Origin: Ursus arctos
Lineage: Eukaryota > Chordata > Mammalia > Carnivora > Ursidae
Assembly (NCBI RefSeq): GCF_023065955.2
Contig: NW_026622997.1
Location: forward strand, 17,650,001 to 17,714,000
DNA: 64,000 bases
Reading direction: 5' to 3'
Shown: in pieces, positions 23,172 through 32,465 of the stretch
How positions within the stretch are numbered: position 1 is the first letter of the stretch
How the letters are laid out: each line of letters opens with the position of its first letter
The notes under the pieces: generated by a model
What the model was told of the DNA's origin: nothing
Databases searched by the model: none
The model's input: only the letters and a program-made list of their open reading frames with translations
Position numbers and translations under genes: made by a program

Positions 23172-23372
23172 CAGCGCGTCTGAGTTTGAGGCCTGGGTTC
23201 TATCACTTACTAACCTTAGGTAGGTTACCCTAATCCTTCTGTGCCTCTGTTTCCCCATCTGCAAATGGGGGAGGACAACAGTTGGTATCTCAGGGCGGTG
23301 CAAAGGGAATGCAATTGTGTAGGCCGAGCATGTAACGTGCACAGTAACACACAGTAAAGGCTATCCCTATCG
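23172..23372 (+). repeat. MIR SINE, plus orientation
   Basis: 'gtctgagtttgaggcctgggttctatcacttactaacctt', 'tgtgcctctgtttccccatctgcaaatggggg' and the 'gtaacacacagtaaaggct' end follow the MIR consensus closely over most of its length. Confidence 0.8.
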
Positions 23373-23424
23373 ACGTGGTCTATAAAACGGGCTCCTTTTT
23401 TTCATGTTTGAAATATAAGGATTG

Positions 23425-23560
23425 CGGGACTTGGATTCAGAATCAGTGAGTTTTGATCCTGGTCTTACGTGATTCCCGTGGGGCCCTGAGCATGTTGCTG
23501 AATCTTTCTGGGACAGAGCTTCTTTATCTATAAGATGGGATAAGATGACATCTCAGTGCT
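23425..23560 (+). repeat. Second MIR SINE, plus orientation
   Basis: 'cttggattcagaatcagtgagttttgatcctgg', 'gctgaatctttctgggacagagcttctttatctataagatggga' match the MIR 5' half. It is cut at the right by a Can-SINE. Confidence 0.65.
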
Positions 23561-23764
23561 TTTTTTTTTTTTTTAAAGATTTTATTTATTTATTTGAGAG
23601 AGCAAGAGAGCTCACCAGCAGGCGGGAGGGCCAGAGGCAGAGGGAGAAGCAGACTCCCTGCTGAGTGGGGAGCTGGACTCAGGGCTGGATCCCAGGACCC
23701 CAGCTGGGATCATGGCCTGAGTTTTAGGCAGACCCTTAACCAACTGGACCACTGAGGTGCCCCC
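23561..23764 (-). mobile_element. Can-SINE, minus orientation
   Basis: T-run with TTTAAAGATTTTATTTATTT, a GA-rich middle, head CACTGAGGTGCCCCC. Inserted at the end of the second MIR; the flanks share CAGTGCT/TAAGTGCT. Confidence 0.93.
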
Positions 23765-24046
23765 TAAGTGCTCTTTCAACACAAATATTATTTGCCTCTT
23801 TTTATGACTTTTGCTAAAGTAGCTTAGAGCTAACTCGAAATTGTACGGACTCCTTTTTCAGATCACAATGATACCTCCCTGCAGAAAGTAACTCGGGCTG
23901 CGTGGTTTAAAACACAGACAGAACAAACAATTTGGATGCAGTTATTTTGTTGTGTGGGTAAGGGAATGAGAAAGGCTCAGAGACGGGGTGAGGCTCAGGG
24001 TTGGGGGGCAACTGACAGGGGTGTTTGTTTAAAATATTAGTAAGTG

Positions 24047-24243
24047 GGGGCGCCTGGGTGGCACAGCAGTTAAGCGTCTGCCTTCGGCTCAGGGCGTGAT
24101 CCCGGCGTTATGGGATCGGGCCCCACATCAGGCTCCTCCACTGGGAGCCTACTTCTTCCTCTCCCACTCCCCCTGCTTGTGTTCCTTCTCTCGCTGGCTG
24201 TCTCTCTCTCTGTCAAATAAATAAATAAAATCTTTTAAAAAAA
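24047..24243 (+). mobile_element. Can-SINE, plus, young subtype, same-site pair
   Basis: Head GGGGGCGCCTGGGTGGCACA, 'gttaagcgtctgccttcggctcagggcgtgatcccggcg', tail (AAAT)n. ATATTAGTAAGTGG lies on both sides (24033 and 24246). Together with 24258-24430 it makes a same-target pair. Confidence 0.96.
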
Positions 24244-24257
24244 CATATTAGTAAGTG

Positions 24258-24430
24258 GAACACCTGAGTGGCTCAGTCAGTTAAGTGCCTGTCTTTGGCT
24301 CAGGTCATGATCCCAGTGTCCTAGGATCGAGCCCTACATCAGGCTCCTTGCTTAGTTGGGAGCTGCTCCCCCTGTTTTGCGTTCTCTTTCTCACTCTGAC
24401 AAATAAATAAATAAATAAAATCTTAAAAAA
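24258..24430 (+). mobile_element. Can-SINE, plus, partner of same-site pair
   Basis: Head GGAACACCTGAGTGGCTCAG, tail (AAAT)n ATCTT. The right flank ACATTACTAAGCAA is a diverged third copy of the target, so this SINE is likely the older insertion. Confidence 0.94.
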
Positions 24431-24744
24431 TACATTACTAAGCAATAAAAATCATGTTTCTTCATTTTGAGGCAATGTTTTGACCGATTGACAAATGGCT
24501 CGTCAAACATCTTCTCTTCACTCTCTATGTTACAATGGCCTGCCTGCTCTGACCAGCAGGGTAAGCACCCCCCATCTAGTGGGATGTAAAAGAATTGGAA
24601 TGTAAATGGATTTGGATAAGGTAAGATTTATGCCCAGGCGTGTGCTAAAAAGGCAAAGATCCGAGGCAAGGCAAATTCGGGTGCCAGATGTTCTTGCTGT
24701 CGTACTAGGAGACGGATGATTGATAGTTTGATACAACCATTTTT

Positions 24745-24849
24745 TTAAATTTATTTTTTTAATTTCAGTAGGCCCCAATGTGGGGCTTGAACTCACGATC
24801 CTGAGATTAAGAGTCGCATGCTCTACAGACTGAGCCAGCCAGGCACCTG
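24745..24849 (-). mobile_element. Short Can-SINE subtype inserted next to L1
   Basis: About 105 bp: 'taggccccaatgtggggcttgaactcacgatcctgagatt' and head CCAGCCAGGCACCTG, without the GA-rich middle. TTGATACAACCATTTT flanks it perfectly (24729 and 24850), a 16-bp duplication. Confidence 0.88.
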
Positions 24850-24865
24850 TTGATACAACCATTTT

Positions 24866-25240
24866 GACGATGGTAATTTGTGGCACGCTAATATTCCATT
24901 ATATGTATATATCATGTGTTGCGAATTAATTCCCTGGCTAGACATTTGGGCTGCTTTCATCTTGGCTGTTGTGAATAAGGCTGCTATGAACATGGGTGCA
25001 CAACTAGCTCTTTGAGCTCCTGCTTTCAATTCTTTTGGGTATATACCTAGAAGTGAAATTGCTGTATCCTATTGTAATTCCATTTTTAATTCTTTGAGGA
25101 ACTGCCATATTGTTTTCCATAGTGGTTGCACCATTTTGCATTCCCACCAAGAAGGTACATGAGTTCCAATGTCTCCACGTCTTAACCAACACCCGTTTTT
25201 TTCCATATTTTTGGTAGTAGCCATCCTAATAGGTGGGAGT
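24866..25240 (-). mobile_element. L1 3' UTR fragment, minus orientation
   Basis: Clear old-L1 phrases in reverse: 'gtgaataaggctgctatgaacatgggtgcac', 'ttcttttgggtatatacctagaagtg', 'gaggaactgccatattgttttccatag' and 'cattcccaccaagaaggtac'. Confidence 0.9.
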
Positions 25241-26075
25241 CATCCCTTCCCTTTTCACCGGCGCAAGAATGTGAGGATTCCAATTATTTGGGATCTGTTG
25301 CCTCGGGGAGCCTCTGGGTATAAGAAGCCAGTGGCTCTTGGCAGTGGTGAAGGAAACAGAGCACGAGATAGGTGGAGCTAGAAAATGCCTCGCCGTGCAG
25401 AAGTGAATTGGCATCAGGCCCACGGATTGTGCTTTAAGAGACTCAATTAGGATGAAGGGAAAACAAACCCTATTCAGCTCTGGTGTTGGGATAGGTGTGA
25501 AGAGAAGTTCATACTTTTACTTTGCTCCAGGAGTTCAGCAAGAAGCAAAAAGCCGTGAGGAAATGTCCTGGAGGAATGGCTCTGTGGGCACTGAGAGTCG
25601 CTATGAGCTTTGCTTTGCTGAAATGCTTCCCAGAACAAAGCCACCTCTAACTCTCATTAATGCTTATCAGGGAGCCTCAGGCAGTGAAAGAAAAATGTGC
25701 AGCGAGCTGGTGTAATCCAAGGTGGGGCTCTGGGGCCCAGCCAGCTCCAGCAGCTCGGCTTCTACTTTCATTTTTTCCCTTTACTTCCGGTGAGGATGAT
25801 CCCAGGGACTTTTTAGTCTCGTGTCTGTACTTGGGGCGCCCTCTCTTTGCACGAGCTGAGTTATTTCCGTGTAAGAGAAAGGTCTGTTCTCCCTCCTAAC
25901 TCCCACATTTTGTTTTACTAGGGCTCGACCACTGGAGATGAGTTTATGGAACCCATCTGAAGTCGTCGAGAAGGAGCTTCTCGCCAATATTTGTGAACGA
26001 GGGGGCTTCACTATGGGCCATAGAGAAGGCAGGTGTTCAGCGTGGCAACAGCTTAAGGGGAGCTTGTGCCCAGAG
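25241..26075. other. Unassigned non-coding stretch
   Basis: Frames of 61-104 residues on both strands; none believable. No repeat assigned. Confidence 0.5.
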
Positions 26076-26079
26076 GACA

Positions 26080-26275
26080 GACCTTGAGAGGACACAGGGA
26101 GAGGGCAAGCACCTGTAGGCCAAGGAGAGAGGCCGCAGAAGAAACCAACCCTGCGGACACCTTGATCTGGGACTTGCAGCTTCCAGAACTGCGGGGATAT
26201 ACGTTTTTGTTATTTAAGTCTCCTGGTCTGTGGTGCTTTGCTAGGAAGCCAGAGCCTGTTATTAGAGCGACTTTG
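26080..26275 (+). mobile_element. MLT1 LTR 3' part
   Basis: 'gaggacacagggagagggcaagc', 'ttgatctgggacttgcagcttccagaact' and the '...gttatttaagtctcctggtctgtggtgctttg' end are the MLT1 3' half. The 5' half is not evident. Confidence 0.7.
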
Positions 26276-26332
26276 TCCTGATGGGACAAAGTCGAGAAAA
26301 AGCGGAAAACCAATTGGTCTTCTTTTCTCTTT

Positions 26333-26336
<4 letters not shown>

Positions 26337-26396
<60 letters not shown>
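26337..26396. repeat. (TG)n(GA)n compound microsatellite
   Basis: About 14 TG units (26337-26364) followed by about 16 GA units. It lies immediately upstream of a CpG-rich block. It gives artificial frames with SLSLSL and THTHTH runs on the minus strand. Confidence 0.98.
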
Positions 26397-26401
<5 letters not shown>

Positions 26402-26510
26402 AGGCAGACAAGGGAGGGAGAAGGAGGGATGGAGAGGGGGGAGGCGGAGGGAGGGAGAGAAAGAGAGGGAGGGAAGAAGGGAAGGAGAGAGAGGTGGAGG
26501 AGAGAGCAGA
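26397..26510. repeat. Purine-rich (GGAGA) low-complexity tract
   Basis: Almost unbroken G/A on the plus strand with rare C, continuing the GA microsatellite. Such mirror-like purine tracts can form triplex DNA. Confidence 0.9.
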
Positions 26511-26569
26511 TGGCTTGTCTTTTGGAGATCGGAGTTGATGAGGTGGCCACAAGTCCCTCCCCCGGCCCT

Positions 26570-27090
26570 TCCTGTGAAGAGGGGAGCGGTTACCTGTCTG
26601 CCCCGTCTGTCTTGCGCAAGTGTTCCCGATCGCCCCCTCTAGGGCTCCGGGCCGGGCCCCAGGAGAATCCCCGAGGGAGGCTGTGCGTTCAGCTGCCAGG
26701 GTAGGTGGCACGGCCGCGGGGGTGGGGAGGAGCCTGGCGACTGGCAGAGGCGCGTCGAGGGCCGGGCGGGCGGAGGACAATCGCGGAGAGGCGGCCACCC
26801 CGGCGGAATTCCTGCACTGCGCGTGGAGCAGGCGATCCGTGGGCCGAGGCGGCCGAGGTCCCCGCACTGCCGTGCGGGTCCCACCCCTTCGTAGTCCGCG
26901 GAGCACATGCCACCGGGCACGCGAAGACCACCCACAGCTCCCGGGACCACGCCGGCCGCTGCCGGTAGCGAGGGGCGGGTGACCGGGTGAGGACAGGTGC
27001 AGGTGCGGCGCAGGGCGGGGCCCCAGGCGCCAGGGCCTCCCACCTACTGCCGACGCCCCAGGGGCACAGGTTCACGGCTGGCTGAAGCTG
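26570..27090. promoter_or_regulatory. CpG-rich block, candidate promoter or enhancer
   Basis: CpG dinucleotides are dense here (for example GCGCGTGGAGCAGGCGATCC, 'gaggcggccgaggtccccgcactgccgtgcg') and rare on either side, with high G+C. Candidate splice-donor-like sites exist on the plus strand (CAGG|GTAGGT near 26700; CCGG|GTGAGG near 26987). No downstream acceptor or protein can be linked. Frames of 87-214 residues on both strands are typical of GC-rich DNA and are not supported. It could be an alternative first exon of an unseen gene, a lncRNA promoter or an orphan CpG island. Confidence 0.6.
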
Positions 27091-27449
27091 CAATCTAGAT
27101 GTACTCGACTGGACTGAAATCCCTTCCAGCTTCCAGAAACAGTCAGTGACCTCTAGCTTTCAATTGTCTTTCCCTCCCGCCCCTAGGGCGCGGTGGGGGG
27201 TGGGGGGGGTGGACAGAGGGCGGAGCTCCCAGGGCAGAGTCATTATCAGCTACCAAGAAGACCAAAATCGCTCCATCTTTGTTCTGAGCTGAGAACCCTG
27301 TATCCTGAGAATCCTTGAAGCGCTGGTTCAAGGACCACGGTTGGACAGTAGCTATTGTGTAATCAGTACTTCCAGAGGCTGGATTCCAGGACTAACACAA
27401 AGAAAGCTACTGCGGACACGAACACCAGAAAAACTAGACCTGCAGGCAG

Positions 27450-28048
27450 AAAGAATGGCTAGACATAAAGAGGATCTCTTCATCATGATACAACGTTAAA
27501 TTTACCAGAAAGAACTAACAATGCTTGTGTGCACCTAATTTCCTTTAATACACAAAGAAAAAAAAACATTAGGAGAAATAGACACACCCACCATCGTAGT
27601 GAGATAGGTTACCATGCACTTTTCACTTCTCGGAGACCAAAAGATAGTAAAACAATAAGGACATGAAAGATTTGAAAAAATACTACTAACAATATTATGA
27701 CACATTATAAACTCTTACATCCACAAATTGGAGAATACATATTTTTTATAGGAACATATGTACAGAAATTGACCATAAATGGATCCTAAAAGCCATCTTG
27801 ACAAATTTCAAAGATCACATTTTCTGAGCACAGTGAAATTCAATTAGAAATTAACTAGAAAAATGAAAAACTCCATACGTTCAGAAAGTTAAACACATTT
27901 CTAAGTGGCTCATGGATTAAGGAAGAAAGCACGATGGAAAATTTAAAAATATTAAAAATGGAATGATCATAATAATTTACATTAAACTGAAAGCCTATAA
28001 CTTAAGAGATATTTTATGAGAAATTTTTAGTCTTGAAAAGAAAGATTC
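27450..28048 (+). mobile_element. L1 ORF2 fragment (endonuclease region), plus
   Basis: Phrases 'gtagtgagataggttaccatgc', 'agtgaaattcaattagaaattaactag', 'agttaaacacatttctaagtggctcatgg' match the L1 ORF2 endonuclease part. Many stops make it inactive. It is interrupted by Can-SINEs at 28049 and 28377 and resumes between and after them. Confidence 0.75.
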
Positions 28049-28252
28049 AGGGCACCTGGGTGGCTCAGTCAGTTAAGCATCTGCCTTCCGCTCAGGTTAT
28101 GATCTCAGAGTCCTGGGATCCAGCCCCGTGTCAGGCTCCCTGCTCAGAAGGGAGTCTGCTTCTCTCTCTCCCTCTGCTGCTCCCCCTGCTTGTGCTCTCT
28201 CATTCTTGCTCTCTCTCAAATAAATAAATAAAATCTTAAAAAAAAAAAAAAA
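28049..28252 (+). mobile_element. Can-SINE in L1
   Basis: Head CAGGGCACCTGGGTGGCTCA, tail AAATAAATAAATAAAATC and an A-run. GAAAAGAAAG before and AAAGAAAGGC after fit a short duplication. The 64-residue frame inside is SINE-derived. Confidence 0.95.
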
Positions 28253-28376
28253 GAAAGGCTGAAAAATCAGGAAGGGAAAATTCAAAAAGAGAAAAATAAT
28301 GAAACAGAAAATGAAGAAGCAGTAAAGGAATATATTAACGAAGTTGAAAAGTGGTTCATGAAAAGACAAATTTTGG
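28253..28376 (+). mobile_element. L1 segment between two SINEs
   Basis: AGGAATATATTAACGAAGTTG and surrounding A-rich sequence continue the L1 ORF2 remnant. Confidence 0.55.
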
Positions 28377-28577
28377 GGTGCTTGTGTGGCTCAGTTGGTT
28401 GGGTGCTTGACCCTCGATTACAGTTCAGGTCATGATTTTGGGGTAATGAGATCAAGCTCCCTGTCGGCTCCATGCTCATCACTGAGTCTGCATGAGGTTT
28501 TTTCCCTTCCCCTCTGCCCCTCCTGCCCCTCTCTTTCTCTCTCTTTCAAATAAATAAATAAATCTTAAAAAAAAAAA
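28377..28577 (+). mobile_element. Can-SINE in L1
   Basis: Head GGGTGCTTGTGTGGCTCAGT, CT-rich middle, (AAAT)n and an A-run at the right. Confidence 0.93.
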
Positions 28578-28965
28578 GAGGTGATAAATTTCTGGGAACG
28601 GTAAATGAAAGGAAATCTGCAATTAGACATATGGTAATAAAAATTGCAAAACATCAAAGACAACACCAAGTTCTTAAGGCAGCCAGAGAGGAAACACAGA
28701 TTACACACCAAAGAACCAATTTAGACTAGCAGGGGAGGTCCCAAGAGCAAACCAGAAGCTGCAAGAGAAGGAAACACTATTAAGTACTGAAGGAAAATAA
28801 TTAACAGCCTAGAACTAAATATTCAGCAGAACTGTTCAACAAGAAGCCTGAAATATAGACAATTCTGATAAACACTGGGAGTTTATCACCAACACATTCT
28901 CATGCAAGGAATTTCTAGAAGACACACCTCAAGAAGATGGAAAACCACTTCAAAGGAAGAGCTGA
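28578..28965 (+). mobile_element. L1/HAL1-like fragment
   Basis: 'aaggcagccagagaggaaacacagattacac', 'ttaagtactgaaggaaaataattaacagcctagaac' and 'caaggaatttctagaagacac' resemble the HAL1/L1 ORF1 downstream region. Frames are broken. Confidence 0.65.
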
Positions 28966-28984
28966 CGTGCTTATCTGTATTCTT

Positions 28985-29105
28985 CCTTCTTATTTTTTAT
29001 CATAGACTTACCACCATCTGACAAATTGTATATGTTTCGTGTTTGTTTGATTTTTGTCTCCCTTTCCCTCCAATGGAATACAAGCTCTAGAATGGTAGAG
29101 AGTCC
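28985..29105 (+). mobile_element. L2 LINE 3' fragment
   Basis: 'agacttaccaccatctgacaaattgtatatg', 'gtctccctttccctccaatggaatacaagctc' is the L2 3' UTR. Confidence 0.6.
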
Positions 29106-29445
29106 CAGGCAATAATCCAGAGTCCCTCCATAAATACTTCTGGGGGTGGTGAGAGTGTTACTTACATCATAAAAAGGATTTTAACTTCAAAGAAGAATTT
29201 GTAGTGATAAAATAAAAATACAGTGTTTTAAAAACGTTTCCTATTATCCAAAGTTATTACAGGATCAGTTCCCTAATGGGCAGACTGTGTCTGATTCTCA
29301 GGGCAATTCTGTCCTGGCTTGCTGTCCCCATCCCGCACAAATAGCATTGCCATGTATTCTCTGCAGGCAGAGAGCGAGAGCCTCTGGTTTGGCTTGTTGT
29401 GGGAGACACTCGTAAAGACAAAGCTTCAGGAGCTAGTTGGAGGTT
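29106..29445. other. Unassigned non-coding stretch
   Basis: Nothing recognisable; a 70-residue minus-strand frame is unsupported. Confidence 0.5.
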
Positions 29446-29461
29446 AAAATTGAGATGATGC

Positions 29462-29648
29462 GGGGGCACTTGGGTGGCTCAGCCAGTTAAGCGTCTGACT
29501 CGGGTTTCGGCTCAGGTCATGATCGTGAGATCGAGCCCCGTGTCTGGCTCTGCACTCAGCCCAGAGTCTGCTTGAGAACTTCTCCCTCTCCCCCTCCCCG
29601 GCTCCTATGTGCACTCTCTCATTCTCTAAAATAAATAAATTAAAAAAA
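29462..29648 (+). mobile_element. Can-SINE with perfect duplication
   Basis: Head GGGGGCACTTGGGTGGCTCA, tail AAATAAATAAATT. AAAATTGAGATGATG occurs perfectly on both sides (29446-29460 and 29651-29665). Confidence 0.97.
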
Positions 29649-29867
29649 GAAAATTGAGATGATGCATTCTGATTAGGTCACTCATTTTTCCCTCCCTCCC
29701 TTACTGTAGTTTATAGTAACAGGTGTTTCCTTGGATTCTTGCTGGAATATTCATAGTGGTTCCAGCGAACAGTGACAAACAATGACTTTGAGGCCCCGAG
29801 CAGTCCAGCTACTTCTGGCTAGCAACCCCTTGAAGTTCCTCCTTCTGGCTAAGCATGTAGGTGAGAG

Positions 29868-30048
29868 TACATGTGTGTACATACGAGCACGTGTGTGTAT
29901 ATATAAGCATGTATGCATGTGAGCACAGAAGGTGTGCGTGTGAGGGTGGGCGTGTGTGCATGGGCGGTGTCTGTGTGCACCTGTGGGGTGTGTGTATGCG
30001 TTTGTGTATGTGTGTGTATGTGTGCATGTGGGGTGTGCGGGGGGGAGA
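29868..30048. repeat. TG-rich imperfect microsatellite
   Basis: Irregular TGTG/GTGTGCATG array. It produces a cysteine- and valine-rich frame on the plus strand and a His/Thr-rich one on the minus strand; neither is a gene. Confidence 0.9.
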
Positions 30049-30263
30049 CTTAGGGATGCCTCACGGTGCCTCTCCTTCCTGGCTCCTGGTGCCCAGGTCA
30101 CCGTGGAGACTGTCTCTGCTCCACCCCCCTCTCTGTACCCAGGGCTGCCGAGTGTCACGAGAGTCTGCCTGCTGATCGTGGGCAGGAAGCGCTGGGTTTC
30201 CCTGACTCAGGGCTGCCCATCCTCCTCCTCATTCTGTCGTTCCCTTCAGTTTTTGCCCCCCCC

Positions 30264-30428
30264 CTTTTTAAAAGATTTTATTTATTTATTTGAGAGAAAG
30301 AGTGAGTGAGAGAGAGAAAGAGCACGAGCAGGGGGAGAGAGAGAGGGCAGAGCAGGGAGCCCGATGCAGGACTCGATCCCAGAACCCTAGGATCATGACC
30401 TTAACTGACGGAGCCACCCGGGTGCCCC
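30264..30428 (-). mobile_element. Can-SINE, minus orientation
   Basis: TTAAAAGATTTTATTTATTT tail, head CCACCCGGGTGCCCC. GTTTTTGCC flanks both sides. Slightly short because of an internal deletion before the head. Confidence 0.94.
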
Positions 30429-31275
30429 GGTTTTTGCCTCTTTAGAAAGATGTTCTGTGCCCTCACTACTGGGCTCTTCCTTTCTGTTTTGGAGTTTGGA
30501 TATAATCATATCTTTCCAAAAATACATTGATTCCACAGAATAATGTACAAGTGGTCTCCTTAACACAATAGTTATACTTCCATTTTACAGATGATATTTT
30601 TGTGACTGACATAAATATTGCCCTCTTTTGTGACTTCGAACTTTAGCTGATTAAAACAAAAAGCTTATACTTGGTGACTGAAACACGCTTCTTCTCTAGA
30701 GCATTTCTTTTTGGCTTTTATAAATTCCCCTTTGGACACTTTTTCTCCCTATCATTATGGAGCAGAGTATGTTCAGGTTTTGGAAACAATACTTACTGGG
30801 TTTATAATTTTACTAGTTCTTTTCTTAATTGCTCTTTGAATCTTTTCCAAAACGTTAACATTTATCTCCAATTAAACGGCACCAAAACCACGGCCATATT
30901 TCTTCCCTAGCTTGGATCCATGCTAACTCACTTCATCATGGCGTCCTCATCTGGCTCTGAATCCAGCCGCTCTGTGCTTTCCCCCTTTCTCTTGGGAAGG
31001 GCGCCACCCTCCCCCTAGTTTCCCAAATGACTCTTCCTTTGACTTCACCACTGGTGGCCAGTCAATCACAAAGCCTTCTTGATTTTGATTTCTACTCAGT
31101 TATGGCTCAGATAGGGAGGGCTTGCGATGTCCTCACAGCTGATTCCCTCTAAGAGGCTGCCATGCTTTCTCACCTGATTTCCTGCAAGCGCCCTGGGATT
31201 GGTCTCCCATCATCAGACCATCCCTCATCAATGCTCCACCTGCAGCCCATCGTCCATTGAATCCGCTCTACAGCC
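30429..31275. other. Unassigned, possibly decayed L2 at the right
   Basis: No gene; the 79-residue aromatic-rich frame (30671-30910) has no domain. Confidence 0.45.
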
Positions 31276-31279
31276 AGGC

Positions 31280-31738
31280 AGTTCTCTGCAAAACCAAACT
31301 TATCTCATCCTTTTGCTTTAGGTCTTGCAAGTGTCTCCCCATCGCTCTTTGTATAAGGTCAAAACTCCTTGGATGGCCCAGTCACGCTCTACCCCCCAGC
31401 TCCCTCTCTGTCCACTGTGTCCCCTCCCACCCTTCTGTTGTAGGCTACACCATTAATTCTCACTTCCTGGCCTTTATTTCCTGGATGATTCCCTCTCCCA
31501 CTCAGCCTGATGTCTCCTACTCATCCGGAAGTCCTCTTGGCCACCCAAGTCTAATTAATCGCCCCACGTCTGCATTTCTGTGTTCATGTTCATCCTACGT
31601 CATTGCACTTATCATGGTATTATAATTACCTCTTGTCTGTGTCCTTCGAGAGGGCAGGAACCGTGCTAGCAGGTGAACTGTTGTACTGTTAGTACATAGC
31701 ATTGTGCCTGACAGAGACAAGATGAATACTAGTATTAT
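31280..31738 (+). mobile_element. L2 LINE fragment, plus orientation
   Basis: L2 3' region: 'ctcatccttttgctttaggtcttgcaagtgtctcccc', 'tgcacttatcatggtattataattacctc', 'gtgcctgacagagac'. The 122-residue frame 31257-31625 is part of this remnant. It is split by the SINE at 31740 and ends at about 31975 (TGAATGAATGAAAT). Confidence 0.75.
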
Positions 31739-31739
31739 T

Positions 31740-31936
31740 TTTTAAAAGATTTTATTTATTTAATTAACAGAGAGAGAGAGAGCATAAGCACGAGCAGGGG
31801 GAGAGGCAGAGGAAGAGGGAGAAGCAGACTCCCTGCTGAACAGGGATCCTGAGGCGGGACTCAATCCCAGGACCCTGGGATCATGACCTGAGCTGCAGGC
31901 AGACTCTTAACTGACTGAGCCACCCAGGCGCGCCCA
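31740..31936 (-). mobile_element. Can-SINE nested in L2 tail
   Basis: TTAAAAGATTTTATTTATTTAATTAAC tail, head CCACCCAGGCGCGCC at 31935. TAGTATTA precedes and recurs after, where the SINE splits the AT-rich L2 end; a (TAG)n run lies at 31939-31951. Confidence 0.94.
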
Positions 31937-32067
31937 TAGTAGTAGTAGTATTATTACTATTTTTGGTGAATGAATGAAATAAGTTGCTGGTGATATAAAG
32001 GAATTATGATGATGGAATTTCAGGCAGAATGAGATACTGTTTGATGGAAAGAAGCCTGGCTCTCTAT

Positions 32068-32465
32068 ATTAGTTAGCTCGGGAGGCCATAACAAAATACT
32101 ACAGACTGGGTGTCTTAAACAACAGAATTTTATTTGCTCACAGTTCTGGAAGCTCAATGACCATGATCAAGGTGTTAGAAGGTTTGGTTTCTTGTGACAT
32201 TCTCTCTTCTTGGCTTGCGGATGACTGCCTGCCTGCCTTCTCACTGTGTCCTCACATGGCCTTTCTTCTGTGGTGCTTCTGGGGTATCTCTTCCTCTCCT
32301 GATAAGGACACCAGTCCTACGGGATTAGGATCCACTCATATGACTTCATTTAATAGTAATTACCTCTTTAAAGCCCCTGGCTCCAATTACAGTCATAGTC
32401 TAAGGTACTGGGGGTTAGGACTCCAACATATGAATGGGGGGGGGGAGCACAGTTCAGTCTCTAAT
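32068..32465 (-). mobile_element. MLT1-type LTR, minus orientation
   Basis: 'gtcttaaacaacagaattttatttgctcacag', 'ctgataaggacaccagtcctacgggattagg', 'ctaaggtactgggggttaggactcc' are the reversed MLT1 LTR. The 202-residue frame (32157-32765) begins inside it and has no domain. Confidence 0.85.

Noticed and set aside
26053..26906. Frames of 165 and 214 residues on the minus strand near the microsatellite
   Set aside because: They read through the GA/TG repeats (SLSLSL and THTHTH runs) and the CpG-rich block; no domain is present.
29751..30309. Cysteine-rich and His/Thr-rich frames around 29.9 kb
   Set aside because: They come from the TG-rich microsatellite on either strand.
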